Shown here in pieces: positions 1 to 9,697 of a DNA stretch of 64,000 bases. Both the position numbers and the translations under genes were made by a program. The DNA is from Gp6-AA40 sp963723495. Lineage in GTDB: Bacteria > Acidobacteriota > Vicinamibacteria > Vicinamibacterales > UBA2999. The stretch lies in contig CAVRQR010000009.1 of the NCBI GenBank assembly GCA_963723495.1, positions 62,001 to 126,000 of the forward strand. The letters are read 5' to 3'. The notes under the pieces were generated by a model that saw nothing but the letters and a program-made list of their open reading frames with translations, made no database searches and was not told where the DNA came from. Every line of letters starts with the position of its first letter. Positions within the stretch are counted from its first letter, which is position 1.

Positions 1-431
1 GCCCATCCCGCACAACTGTTTGCAATCCAGACGCGGTAGAGCTCGTCGCATCGCGCTCGATCGAAGTGACCATCATTGTAGAAGCGGGAATCATGGTGCG
101 ACATGGCAGCGATCGCGCGCAATGCCGGCAGATCCTCGGGCACAGCGGCACGGGTATCGGGTGGTGGAGCGGTCACCGCTGGCACTGGGTCCAGCGTGAG
201 CGTGACCCGGTCGTCAACGTGCACGAATGCGGCGTCCTCGAGCACACGTCTGCTTTCGTGGTTGTCCTCGTCCGTCAGGAAATACAGACAGTCGATCTGG
301 TGCGTGTGACACCAGTCGAGTATCGCGTGGCAGGTCGTCTTGTCGACCTGCGTCGGTACGGCCCGGGCGATGGAAATACCGAAGAAGGTCGAATCCCAAT
401 CGAGGCGCTCGCAGAGCGCAACGTCGCTCAT
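1..431 (-). CDS. WecD-like GNAT sugar N-acetyltransferase (partial, C-terminal half off the left edge)
   Basis: Only 143 residues are in the window, read from an ATG at 431. They resemble the first half of WecD-type enzymes, which transfer acetyl from acetyl-CoA to the 4-amino group of a dTDP-sugar: LDWDSTFFG near the N-terminus, then LEDAAFVHVDDRVTL, DLPALRAIAA, SRFYNDGHF and ELYRVWI in the same order and spacing as I recall for E. coli WecD. The acetyl-CoA-binding half is missing, so activity cannot be judged. The ATG overlaps the stop of the upstream GT2 gene (ATGA), so the pair is probably co-translated on the minus strand. DegT aminotransferases elsewhere in the window could supply an amino-sugar substrate; that link is inference. 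Confidence 0.7.
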   Translation of the reverse strand, partial: MSDVALCERLDWDSTFFGISIARAVPTQVDKTTCHAILDWCHTHQIDCLYFLTDEDNHESRRVLEDAAFVHVDDRVTLTLDPVPAVTAPPPDTRAAVPEDLPALRAIAAMSHHDSRFYNDGHFDRARCDELYRVWIANSCAGW

Positions 432-1399
432 GTCCTTCCGGTCGACGTGGCGGCTCTCACGATGTACGGCGGACGTTCCATGGTCCGAAGATGCATTCGA
501 CCCAGATACTCCCCGATGATCCCCAACGCGAACAGCTGCGCACCAGAGAAAATTGCGATGATTGATGCCAGAAAGGGAAAGCCGGCGGCGCTCGTGCCGA
601 CGATGAGATAACGACCGATCACGAAAGCCAGGACGAGCAGGCCGAACAATGTGAACGCGAAACCGATCAGCGTCGCCAGCTGCAAAGGCAGCAGGCTGTA
701 GCCGGTCATCATGTTCATCGTGTGCCGTACCAGCGATCGGATGCGATAGTTCGACTTGCCCGCGTGCCGGGGATCGCGTCGCACCGTCACCGAGCCGAAG
801 CTCGTGGTGGCCCAGGTGAGCAGAACGTCGATCGAGAGGAGAGGGCTGCGATACTCGGCGAAGGCAGGTTTGACCGATGCCCTGAAGGCGCGAAAGGCGC
901 TGACCATCGGCGCCACAGTCGCGCTCGTCGCCGTACCCAGGGCGGCCTTGGTGACACGGGAGCTCAGGTTCCGAAACACACCATGCTGCTCACGTTCGGG
1001 TGTGCCGTACACCACGTCGAAACCCTCGTTGAGTTTGGCCACCAGGCGTGGAATTTCTTCCGGCGGCTGCTGGAGATCGTCGTCCAGGGTCACAATGATG
1101 TCGAATCGGCTGCGGCGGATGCCACAGAGCAGCGCATTATGCTGCCCGTAGTTCCGCATCAGGTCGATGCCAACGATTTCCGGGTGGCGAAGCGCCAGCG
1201 ACTCGATGGTCACCCAACTGTGGTCGCGGCTGCCGTCGTTGACCAGAATGATCTCATACGGCACCGCCAGTGTCTGCATGACTGCCTGCAGGCGATCGAT
1301 CAGGGCTGGTACCGTGGCCGCGCCGTTGTACACCGGAATGACGACGGAGAACGATTCGGGCACGGGCCTAACGGTAGCATGGGCTGAAAGGCCCGACAT
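428..1399 (-). CDS. GT2 glycosyltransferase, GtrB/ArnC/DPM1-like, with C-terminal membrane segments
   Basis: 323 residues. The N-terminal half is a family 2 glycosyltransferase domain: FSVVIPVYNGAATV at about residue 17, LVNDGSRDHS, and the nucleotide/metal site LDDDLQQPPEEIP near residue 105. The C-terminal third has two hydrophobic segments (LLPLQLATLIGFAFTLFGLL and FPFLASIIAIFSGAQLFALG) followed by GIIGEYLGR. This is the layout of GtrB/ArnC/DPM1 enzymes, which move a sugar from a nucleotide donor to polyprenyl phosphate on the cytoplasmic face. Such lipid-linked sugars feed GT-C enzymes, several of which are encoded nearby. The donor sugar cannot be told from sequence. It is the first gene of a minus-strand pair with the WecD-like gene and diverges from the gene at 1435. 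Confidence 0.88.
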   Translation of the reverse strand: MSGLSAHATVRPVPESFSVVIPVYNGAATVPALIDRLQAVMQTLAVPYEIILVNDGSRDHSWVTIESLALRHPEIVGIDLMRNYGQHNALLCGIRRSRFDIIVTLDDDLQQPPEEIPRLVAKLNEGFDVVYGTPEREQHGVFRNLSSRVTKAALGTATSATVAPMVSAFRAFRASVKPAFAEYRSPLLSIDVLLTWATTSFGSVTVRRDPRHAGKSNYRIRSLVRHTMNMMTGYSLLPLQLATLIGFAFTLFGLLVLAFVIGRYLIVGTSAAGFPFLASIIAIFSGAQLFALGIIGEYLGRMHLRTMERPPYIVRAATSTGRT

Positions 1400-1434
1400 C
1401 GGGGTGACTGTGAGAAAGGGGGATACTAGTCGGC

Positions 1435-2451
1435 ATGTTTCAGCGCTTGAGAGCCGGCCTTGCCCGGTGGATGCAGCCGACGGCCGACCCGGCGATCGGT
1501 AAGCGCATCCATCGCGTCGAAAAGGACCTGCACGCGCTCACGAAACAGCACGAAGACGCGTTCCGCCAGTTCCGCCATCTGCAGTCAGGGATCGTCGGGA
1601 TCGAAAAGGATCTCCACGCGCTCACCGAGCAGCACGAAGAAGTGTTTCGCAAGCTCCGTCACTTGCAATCAGGGATCGATGGGCTCGTCCGGGCCGCCTA
1701 CATCGATCCGTCAAGCCTGCCGTATCCGGAACGTCTCACGGCAGGTCGGTTTCGGCTGCTGTCGCAGAACCAGGAAGACGGCATATTGTGGTCGCTGTTC
1801 CAGCAGATCGGGACGACGTCGAAGACCTTCGTGGAGCTCGGAAGTGGCGCGACCGGTGGCAATGCCGCCATGCTCGCTGGTGAGTTCGGGTGGACAGGTC
1901 TACTGGTCGAGGGAGACCAGGGCAAGGTCGAGTACGCAGGCAGACGCTTCCCGCGAGCGACAGCCGTCTGCGCATGGATCACGCCCGAGACCGTGAACGA
2001 CCTGCTGACGCAACACGGCTTTGCGCGCGAGGTGGACCTCCTGAGCGTCGACGTCGATGGAGTCGATTACTGGGTGTGGAAAGCCATAACCGTTTGCAGT
2101 GCGCGCCTGGTGATGCTCGAGTACAACTCGATGTTCGGTGCCGACAAGGCCGTGACCGTGCCCTATGATCCAAAGTTCAACCGGCGCGACCACCGGTTCT
2201 GCTACTACGGCGCGTCGCTCGCGGCGATGACCCAGTTGTCGGCGAGCAAAGGCTACCGGCTCGTGGCGGTGGAGCCGACCGGCGTGAACGCTTTCTTCCT
2301 TCGCAACGACGTGGCACCTGAGATTCCCGCGTGCGACCCGGCGCGCGTGTACCGGATTCCCGACAAATACAACGAGCTCATACGCGAGAAACAGCTGGAC
2401 GTGTTCAAGTGGGCCCGTGAGTCGGGTCGTGAACTCGTCGAGGTCGGGTGA
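1435..2451 (+). CDS. FkbM-like SAM-dependent methyltransferase family protein with N-terminal coiled coil (copy 1 of 3)
   Basis: 338 residues. Residues about 20-85 are a charged heptad-rich coiled coil made of two near-identical 28-residue units. The catalytic-looking domain begins at RLTAGRFRLLSQNQEDG, with a Rossmann SAM loop FVELGSGATGGN near residue 132, VEGD at the end of strand 2, LLSVDVDGVDYWVW and VMLEYNSMFG. This order resembles FkbM-type methyltransferases, but the substrate is unknown; sugar O-methylation is the plausible role here. Paralogues lie at 14687 and 27973. The ATG follows a purine-rich GAAAGGGGGA. The 3' end overlaps the next gene as GTGA. The family also ends with a conserved VNAFFLRNDVAP segment, present in all three copies with small changes. 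Confidence 0.72.
   Translation: MFQRLRAGLARWMQPTADPAIGKRIHRVEKDLHALTKQHEDAFRQFRHLQSGIVGIEKDLHALTEQHEEVFRKLRHLQSGIDGLVRAAYIDPSSLPYPERLTAGRFRLLSQNQEDGILWSLFQQIGTTSKTFVELGSGATGGNAAMLAGEFGWTGLLVEGDQGKVEYAGRRFPRATAVCAWITPETVNDLLTQHGFAREVDLLSVDVDGVDYWVWKAITVCSARLVMLEYNSMFGADKAVTVPYDPKFNRRDHRFCYYGASLAAMTQLSASKGYRLVAVEPTGVNAFFLRNDVAPEIPACDPARVYRIPDKYNELIREKQLDVFKWARESGRELVEVG
1516..1683 (+). repeat. Two tandem 84-base units encoding a duplicated coiled-coil segment
   Basis: Units 1516-1599 and 1600-1683 encode residues 28-55 and 56-83 of the FkbM-like protein. Both read [V/I]EKDLHALT[K/E]QHE and end in RHLQSGI.G. The DNA copies are similar but have diverged at many third positions, so the duplication is not brand new. 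The two paralogues have a single shorter coil at the same place. Confidence 0.85.
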
Positions 2452-4061
2452 GGCTTCCGGGCAGCGGCTCGCTGCGTGTGCGCGTGATCGGCGCGCTGCT
2501 GTGGCTCGGCGCGTTCTGGCTGTCGCTCGTTACGTTCGCCTTCACTAACGATCACTTCGGACGCATTTCACCAGCGCGCCAGATCGCCGTTTACGGCGAG
2601 TTGCCGTTCCGCGATTACTTCGACCCCGGGTATTTTCTGACAGAACTGAGCACCGCCGGCTTGATGTATCTCTTCGGCGACAACCTGCTTGGTGAGGCGC
2701 TGCTGACGACGAGCTTCATCGCCACCGGCACGCTGTTGGTGTTCCTGCTGGCGCACCGTCTGACCGGATCGACCGCCGTCTCGCTGATGGCGTCTGTCGT
2801 TGCGCTGCTGCTGCTGCCGCGCGCCTACGACTACGACAAGGTCCTCTTCTATCCGTTGGGAATCCTGCTCTGCTGGCGTTATGTGGATCGACCACGACTC
2901 ACCCGGATATGGGCGTTTTCTGCGAGCGTGGTCGCGGCCGCGCTCTTTCGTTACGACAACGGCGTGTACCTCATGGCCGGCATGGTCGTGGCTGTGGCCG
3001 TCGTCCACGCTGGTCAGTGGCGGCTCTTGCGGTCCCGCATGATTCACCTGGTGCTCGCGGTCGCCTGCCTTGCCGGGCCGTTCCTGTTGTTCATTCAATA
3101 CCAGGGAGGCCTCGCGGATGCTGTCGATCAAATGATCACGTACGGGCGTCGCGAGGCGGCACGCACCCGTCTTCCCACGCAGCAATTCGCGTTCGAGTCG
3201 TTTGCGAGCATCGTCTCTTCCACCAACGCGGACGTCTTCCTGAGTTACCTGGTGCGCCTGCTGCCACTCGCTGGCGTGTTCTGGCTGGTGCTCGACGCCC
3301 GGGCAGCTCGCACATCGCGGGAGCGGGCCGCACAGCTTGCGAGCCTGATCGCACTGTGCCTGTGCCTGAACGTGTTCATCCTCAGAGATCCAGTCGGCGC
3401 CAGATTTGGTGGCATGGCTGGTCCGCTCGCGATCCTGTCAACCTGGATCGGCCATCGGACATGGCGTGAAGCGCACACCTCGTCGCCACTACCTCGAGCG
3501 GGTGTCGTCTTTGTGACGATCCTGACGGTGTGGGGCGTCTCGGCGTCCGCAGGCTGGACTCAGCGAATCCAGGCGGAAAACATCCGCCCAGCGCATCTCG
3601 TGGGCCTGTTTCGGGCGCTGAGCACGTCGCCTGCGCGACAGGAGGCCATTTCGAATCCTGGCATCGTGGGGCTCGTGAGATACCTTCGCGAGTGCACTGC
3701 ACCAACCGACCGCGTGCTGGCGACCTGGTTTGTCCCGGATCTCTACTACTACGCGCAGCGCGGATTCGCGGCGCGCACCGTGGCGCTGTTCGGGGGCCAT
3801 TGGTCCGAGCCACGCTTCGAACGTCGAAGTATCGACGCGCTTGCAGGGCAATCCGTTCCCATCGTCCTGACGCGGACCGGTGACAAACAGTTCGCGGACG
3901 ACTATCCGAATATCGCGATGTATCTCGAAAAGCACTACGAGCTTGCCGGGACTTCCGACTTTGGCGTTCGAGAAGTCGGGACCGGTGGCTATTCGGTCTG
4001 GGTGCGCCGCGATCGGCCACCCGTCCGGACTTACGCAGATACGTCGCTGCCGTGCTTTTGA
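2448..4061 (+). CDS. Multi-pass membrane protein, GT-C glycosyltransferase-like (without the EDT-ID module)
   Basis: 537 residues, GTG start overlapping the previous stop (GTGA). About ten hydrophobic segments are visible between residues 8 and 370. An acidic/aromatic first-loop motif, GELPFRDYFDPGYFLTEL, occupies the place of the DxD-like loop of GT-C (PMT/ArnT-like) enzymes, which use polyprenyl-phosphate sugars on the outer side of the membrane. The C-terminal soluble part contains TAPTDRVLATWFVPDLYYYA, which closely matches the same region of the proteins at 11057 and 43924 (ATDRIAVLWFAPEIYYYA; SRRLLVLWFAPQVYYYA). It therefore belongs to that family but lacks the module those two carry in an internal loop. 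The function as a transferase is inferred from topology and motif only. Confidence 0.68.
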   Translation: MRLPGSGSLRVRVIGALLWLGAFWLSLVTFAFTNDHFGRISPARQIAVYGELPFRDYFDPGYFLTELSTAGLMYLFGDNLLGEALLTTSFIATGTLLVFLLAHRLTGSTAVSLMASVVALLLLPRAYDYDKVLFYPLGILLCWRYVDRPRLTRIWAFSASVVAAALFRYDNGVYLMAGMVVAVAVVHAGQWRLLRSRMIHLVLAVACLAGPFLLFIQYQGGLADAVDQMITYGRREAARTRLPTQQFAFESFASIVSSTNADVFLSYLVRLLPLAGVFWLVLDARAARTSRERAAQLASLIALCLCLNVFILRDPVGARFGGMAGPLAILSTWIGHRTWREAHTSSPLPRAGVVFVTILTVWGVSASAGWTQRIQAENIRPAHLVGLFRALSTSPARQEAISNPGIVGLVRYLRECTAPTDRVLATWFVPDLYYYAQRGFAARTVALFGGHWSEPRFERRSIDALAGQSVPIVLTRTGDKQFADDYPNIAMYLEKHYELAGTSDFGVREVGTGGYSVWVRRDRPPVRTYADTSLPCF

Positions 4062-4126
4062 TGAACGAGCGGTCGCCCGCGCTGGACCCCTTCACCGCAA
4101 CCCGGTAACATCCGAACCGCCGAGCC

Positions 4127-5571
4127 ATGGGTATCTACCGGTTCCTGCTCGCCGCCCTCGTCGTGCTGTTTCACTTCGGGGAGCTGGGCTGGATCGTCGG
4201 ACGGATTGCGGTCTTCGCCTTCTATTGCATCAGCGGGTTCCTGATCTTCCAGGTGCTGGACCGCGTCTATCTGGACGAGCCGCGCGGCGTCCCGCGTTTC
4301 TTCCTGAACCGGTTTGTGCGCCTCATTCCGCTGTACATGCTCTACACGCTGCTGACGCTCGCCATGGTGCGATGGCTGGGACCGACGGCGATAGTCGACC
4401 CCGCGGGGCGACGCATTCTGCAGGGCGTCGATGGGGAGAGCCTCGCGCTCCTTGTCGAGAGCGCCACCTTCGATCCGGCAGCGCACATGGTGTCGTCGAT
4501 GCCGGTGCTCGAGTTCACACCGGACCTCATCCCACAGGGCTGGTCCATCGGTGTGGAGGTTGCTTTTTATCTGATGGCGCCGCTCGTCGTTCTCACGACG
4601 AGGCGACGAACGTGGCTCATCGGCGCCTGGATCGGCGCAGGGCTGCTGTTCTTTCTCTGGGGTGTGCGGACCGCGGCCACCGATCTCGACCTGTTTCAGA
4701 CCGTCGTCTACAAGAACGCCGTGGCCAGTGCGTTCGTGTTCTTCGTGGGCGGAGCCTTCTACTACATGCGCCGTCGATGGGGCCAACCGCTCCCATTTGC
4801 AGCCGCAGCCATCCCGTTGCTGGCGTGGCTGGCGCTGGTGACGATCCCGGCGCTCCATCTGGGAGACGGACCGTCGCGGTCTGCCCGTGTCTTCACCGAG
4901 TACCCTGTGGCTGACGATGCTGCTTGCCGGGCTTGTGGCGCTGTCCCAGGTCAAGAAGCTGCGCACCCTCGATACCGCTGCCGGCAATCTCTGCTACGGG
5001 ATCTACCTCAATCACTTCTTCGTCGCGGGTCTGTTGCTGCGCGCGGGCATGGTTCCCTACCTAGGCTTGCCCGGAACGATGACCTTCGGTTGTGCCGTCT
5101 TACTTGGATCGACGGCGCTCGCGTATGTGACGTACCGCGTGGTCGAACGTCCATTTGACCGGGTAAGGGCTCGGGTACGAGGTGATTTCAGTCCGCTGCC
5201 GGCGTTGGCCGTCCAGCGCGTGTGGCGTACGCAGGCCGGTGCGCTCGCGCTGGCGGCCGCGTTACGTACTGCTGGTCAGCCCGGTCGGCCTGGCCGTCGC
5301 TTACGTGAGTCAGTCCGCCGTCGACGAGTTGCCACCCTCGCCTGCATTCAACATTCGATGGCGGCCCGACGTTTCCGACGGAACCCGCCAGGAGTTCGAG
5401 GCTGAACTTGGCCTGACTGCGCTGGAGCCGGTTGAAAGCGATGCGAGTCGGAGAACGTGGTCGTACAGCCTGCGCTCGCCAACGCCGGACCGTGTGCGCG
5501 CACTGCTCGAACACCGCGCGGTTGAAGATACCGCTGGCATCGACGTCGATCGACTCGAGATCTCGCAGTAG
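4127..5571 (+). CDS. Acyltransferase-3 family membrane protein with C-terminal EDT-ID module (two frameshifts in this sequence)
   Basis: Starting at the ATG at 4127, the protein has the landmarks of acyltransferase-3 enzymes, which O-acylate exported polysaccharides: YRFLLAALVVLFHFG at the N-terminus, FLNRFVRLIPLYMLYTL, WSIGVEVAFYLMAPL, and near the end GNLCYGIYLNHFFVAG. The reading frame breaks at about 4878 and again near 5255. Removing one base at each gives an uninterrupted 480-residue protein that ends at 5571. After the last membrane segment (YVLLVSPVGLAVAY) comes a ~75-residue module (about 5341-5568) with FNIRWRPDV, FEAELGL, TWSYSL and VEDTAGIDVDRLEI. This module is shared with four other membrane proteins in the window. 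As read, the gene would give a truncated 343-residue product. Confidence 0.78.
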
Positions 5572-5603
5572 CCGTGCCTGCTCGTGCACCGAGTGGCGCG
5601 CGA

Positions 5604-5609
5604 TATGAT
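5604..5609 (+). promoter_or_regulatory. Candidate -10 element TATGAT just upstream of the YfhO-like gene
   Basis: TATGAT lies five bases before the ATG at 5615. If used, transcription would start at or next to the start codon, giving a leaderless message. No convincing -35 hexamer is visible. It falls just after the end of the acyltransferase gene. Sequence match only. Confidence 0.3.
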
Positions 5610-5614
5610 TCGCG

Positions 5615-8133
5615 ATGGTGGATCGATCGAGGCCGACAGCCTTCATTCGCGAACACAGGTGGCCAGCGGCAGCGATCCTTTGCGGGCTTGCACTGCTCGT
5701 CCTCTACACGCTGCGTGGCATGCTCACCGCCGGCGAGAACCAACTGCCCGGTCGCGATTCGGTAAATTTGTTCATCTGGGAGATCTACACGCGATCCGTC
5801 CTGGCAACCGGTGCGCTTCCGTTCTGGAATCCCTTCCACTTCGCCGGCACGCCGCATCTGGCCGATCCCCAGACCACCGTACTGTATCCGCCGGCGATCC
5901 TTCTCCGGTGGCTGCCTCCGGAAACCTTCCTGACATGGATGGCGGCGCTGCACATCTGGCTCGCCGGCGCTGGTGTCCTGTTCCTGTGCCGTGTCATCGG
6001 GCTCGGATGGATGTCATCGACGGCTGTTTCCGTCGCCGGCATGCTCGGGGGCGCGGCTGGCGCCCGACTCCACAACGGGCACCTGCTGCTCCTGTATTGC
6101 TCGACATGGCTGCCGTGGTCGCTCGGCCGTCGCGATCGTGTCCCTCCGTCGAGCGACGGTATGGCCGCATCCGGCGCTCGTGCTGGTGCTCGTGCTGCAG
6201 TTTCTTGCGGGATATATCCAGGGCAGCGTCTACCTGGTCGGAGCTCTGTGCCTGTACTACCTGGTACAGCGCGATATGGCCTGAACCCGGCCAACCTTCG
6301 TCCCGACGTCGTGCGCTCATTCAATTCGTGGTTCTCGGCGTGGTGTCGCTCGGGGCGGCCGCCTTTCAGCTGCTCCCGACGGCGCAACTCGTTGTCGAGG
6401 CCGGTCGCCGCTCGGGGATTCCGTACGAAGACGCGATTGAAGGTGGCTGGTCGTTTCGCAGTCTGGTGACGTTCTTCTTTCCGTTCTTCGGGGTCTCCGC
6501 TGAGACGCCACACCGCGATCTGGCAGAGGCCGTCGCGTATGTGGGCTGGGTACTGATGGCGCTCGTTCCATTGGCGCTCTTCGACGATCGCCGTCGTCGA
6601 ATCGCGATCTTCTTCAGCGTCCTTGCCGCAGTAGCTGTGGCCACCGTGTGCGTCGACCTTCCGGTGTATCGCGTGCACCACGCGATCCTTCCCGGCTTCC
6701 GCTATCCAGGTCGTGTGTTGTTTCTGGCCACCCTGAGTTTGGCAGTACTCGGTGGGCTGGGACTGGAGAGATTCATTGCGCTCTCGCGTGCCCGGCGTTG
6801 GGGTGTCCTGGCGATGGGACTCGCTCCGAGTGTTGCGGTCATCGTCGCATCCACGCTGGTCGTGTTACCTGGAGACGCGATCGAGCTGCGACCTCCCACA
6901 CCATGGTGGCCATGGCTTCCCGTTATGGCTCTGGCGGGTCTGCTCGTCGTCGGTGTGCTGGCGGGACGTGCCTGGCACGTGACGGCTTTGACCATGGCAT
7001 TGGCGCTGGTGACGGTGGATATCAGTGCGTTTACTGCTGGCGCTGAGAGACTCGTGACAGTCGAGCCAATCGAGCGCGTCCGCCAATGGATGGGTCCGGT
7101 CATGCCAGGCCGTGGAATCTCCACGTGCGAGCATCGCATCAGCTCGGGAGAAATGCTTCGGAACGGACAGGCCGGACTCGACGGTCTTGCCGGGATCATC
7201 CTCGCGGACTATACAGACTGGGCGCACGTGACGGCGTCCGGGGATCCATTGCCTCGCGACGGCCAGTTCCACGGGATCGACAGCGAAGGACCGCTACCGG
7301 CACGGCGCGACCTCGTGGATGCCGCCAACGTGTCGGTCATCTACTCGTGCGCGCCACTCGATGCCCCGTCTCTCACCCTCATCTCACGCGTCGAGGAGAT
7401 TTACGTTTACCGGAACGAGTGGGCAAGGCCCCGTGCCTTCTGGACGTGCGATGGCCTGATGATGACGAAAGGGGAGGCGACAGCGCAGATCCTGGCCTCG
7501 CGCTTCGATCACGAGGGACGATTAGGACCGCGCACTTACGTCAACGTACGTTGGGCGCCCGACGTTGTTGCCGATCGTCGGCGCAGTCTCGAAAATCACC
7601 ACAGCCTTCAGGATGGAGTCGCACTCGATGGCCGCACGTGGCGGTATGCGCTCGGAGATTCGTCCGTCGCCAGTGTGATGGCGCTGATCCAGGATCCTGC
7701 CATCGAAGATACCCAGGGCATCGATCGCGGCACCGGGCGGGTAGTGCAGCCGCCCGCGCCGAGTCGAGGCGATAGTGATGTTGCCGATCGGCAATTGGTG
7801 ACCGGTAGCAGGCCCTGTGCCGCCTCGGGGACCGTTGACGTCACCACCCAGAACCGACTGGACGGACGACTTGATGCTGTGGTCCACGCCACCGTTGCCG
7901 GATACGTGTTTCTCAGCGAGCCTTATTATCCCGAGCGGAGGGCGTTCATCGATGACCAGCCCGTTGCTGCCCTGAAGGCGAACCTGGCATTCACAGCGAT
8001 ACCGGTCCCCGCCGGGACCCACCGGTTGGAATTGCGCTACGTGCCCAGCAGCTTCCGTCTGGGCGTCGGTATCTCGGTGCTCACGCTGCTGGTGTGGGCC
8101 GGAGCGTCGTGGCGAAGAAGGCGCGGCCGATGA
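5615..8133 (+). CDS. YfhO-like multi-pass membrane protein with EDT-ID module (two frameshifts in this sequence)
   Basis: Restored length 838 residues. The ATG at 5615 opens the frame with a membrane anchor and RDSVNLFIWEIYTRSVLATG, then GALPFWNPFHFAGTPHLADPQ, a typical early periplasmic loop of YfhO/GT-C-like proteins. The frame shifts at about 6125 and about 6272; each is repaired by dropping one base, and the hydrophobic pattern then continues through FPFFGVSAETPHRDL and FRYPGRVLFLATLSLAVLGG, a landmark of the YfhO family. A large soluble domain follows, carrying the EDT-ID module at about 7531-7743 (YVNVRWAPDV ... AIEDTQGIDRG). The C-terminus has a YfhO-type beta domain (GYVFLSEPYYPERRAFIDDQ) and a final membrane helix. 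YfhO proteins are linked to glycosylation of envelope polymers; the substrate here is unknown. Confidence 0.75.
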
Positions 8134-9693
8134 TGCCATCTCAACGAGGCGGTGGGCAGGGTCGGCGTTTTCTCTTCGTGATGCAGTATCCGGGCTACTT
8201 CGAGGTACTTCGACTCGGCCGTGCGCTTGTTGGTCGAACGCGGCCATAACGTCGAGCTCGTGTTCGACAGCCCGCACAAACAGCCAGAAGGTCGCGAGGC
8301 GCTCGAGGGCCTCGGCGGTCTCACCTGGGTCGGCCAGACACCACGTCGAGACGATGTGTGGAGCGTGGTAGGGAAGGCGATCCGCGCGGCAGTCGACTAC
8401 CTTCGCTACCTGCATCCGAAGTTCACGGAAGCACATTACCTGCGCAATCGGATGCGCGACGTACTGCCGCCTGTATTTTCATTTCTGGGAAGGTGGAACT
8501 CGGCGAGCGCCGATGCGACCAGGCGAGCGATCGCACCATTTCTCGCTTGCGAGCGTGCCATTCCAAGCAGCCCGATTCTCGAGAAGTTCATTCACTCGCG
8601 CCGGCCCGACGCCGTCCTGGTCTCGCCGCTGGTCACGGATCGGTCCACTCAGGTCGATGTGGTGAAGAGCGCGCAGGCGCTCGGGGTTCCGGTCGCCCTC
8701 TGTGTTGCGAGCTGGGATCATTTGACGACGAAGGGTTTGATGCGAGTGGAGCCGGACCTGGTTTCCGTGTGGAACCAGCAGCAGCTCGCCGAGGCCGTCG
8801 AGTTCCACGGTGCCGCTCGCGAGAAAATCGCGGTCACCGGAGCGCAACCGTTCGATCGCTGGTTTGAACGACAGGCCACCGATCGAGTCGCGTTCTGCCG
8901 CAAAGTGGGTCTCGATCCAGCAAGACCCTTCATCCTGTTCGTGGGATCGACGGCGTCCATCTCGGCGCCTGAGGCCGAAGTCGCGTTCGTGCGTCGATGG
9001 ATCGAGGCGCTGCGCGTCCTTCCGGCGCTCTCGCGAGTCGGCGTGCTCGTCCGGCCACACCCGTACAACGCCGGGCACTGGCGTGACATCAATCTGACCG
9101 CTCTGGCTGGTGTCGAGGTCTACCCACGGTCGGCGAATCCCGTCAACGAGGCAGATCGGCAGGACTACTTCGATTCGCTGTTTCACAGCGAGGCCGTCGT
9201 CGGTGTGAACACGACGGCCATGATTGAGGCGGCGATCGTGGGACGCACGGTCCATGCAGTACTGGCCGACGAGTTCCAGGATACGCAGGGGGGCACGCTG
9301 CACTTCCAATACCTTTTGTCCGAGAACGGGGGGTTCCTGCGCGTGGCGAAGAGTCTGCCCGAACATGCCGCGCAACTCGCAGAAACACTGGCCAACCCTG
9401 CTGTCGGGCGTGAGGCCTGCGCACGGTTTGTCGGCACGTTCATCCGTCCACATGGGATCGGCGTCCAGGCCACACCGGTTCTTGCAGATGTTCTTGAAGG
9501 TCTGGCGGCGTCAGGCCCGCGTCCGATCGTTCGGCCGGAGGTGTCCACCTATCCCTTGCGGCTCTTCCTGTGGCTGTGCGGCCTGGTCGCGGTCTACCGG
9601 AGCCCGACGCGAATCGTGAAGGTCATCCGAAGGACCGGTTCAACGGTGAAGAGGAAGGTTGTTGCGGTCGTGACCGGGCAGACGACTGAATGA
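8130..9693 (+). CDS. WDNL-family GT-B-like glycosyltransferase (copy 1; one frameshift near the start)
   Basis: The ATG at 8130 overlaps the previous stop (ATGATG). The frame reads RRFLFVMQYPGYF, then breaks: dropping G8202 continues as RYFDSAVRLLVERGHNVELVF, which matches the intact paralogue at 30436 (RRFLFVMHYPGYLRYFDSTV). Restored length is 520 residues. The family's landmarks are ASWDHLTTKGLMRVEPD, VWN..Q, VTGAQPFDRWFER, an R-P-H-P motif, DYFDSLFHSEAVVGVNTTAMIE and TQGGTLHFQYLLSENGG. The two-domain layout with a late RPHP and an [S/T]..[M/Q]IEA motif recalls GT-B transferases and CDP-glycerol phosphotransferases, but I cannot assign a named family. It is most like the copy at 30436. It converges with the minus gene at 9698, with four bases between. 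Confidence 0.68.
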
Positions 9694-9697
9694 GCCT

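Noticed and set aside
66..611. Plus-strand open frame of 181 codons at the left edge
   Set aside because: It overlays the minus-strand WecD-like and GT2 genes, whose motifs and ATGA coupling are clear.
1369..1380. ops/JUMPStart-like GGTAGC upstream of the first plus-strand run
   Set aside because: Only six bases match and the rest of the element is absent; this short match is expected by chance.
3382..4128. Long minus-strand open frame (248 codons) opposite the GT-C-like gene
   Set aside because: Arg/Ser/Thr-rich with no motif; it mirrors a well-supported plus-strand gene in high-GC DNA.
4127..9693. Treating the acyltransferase, YfhO-like and WDNL copy 1 genes as decayed pseudogenes
   Set aside because: Each break is one extra base, no internal stop or deletion is seen once repaired, and conserved motifs continue on both sides.
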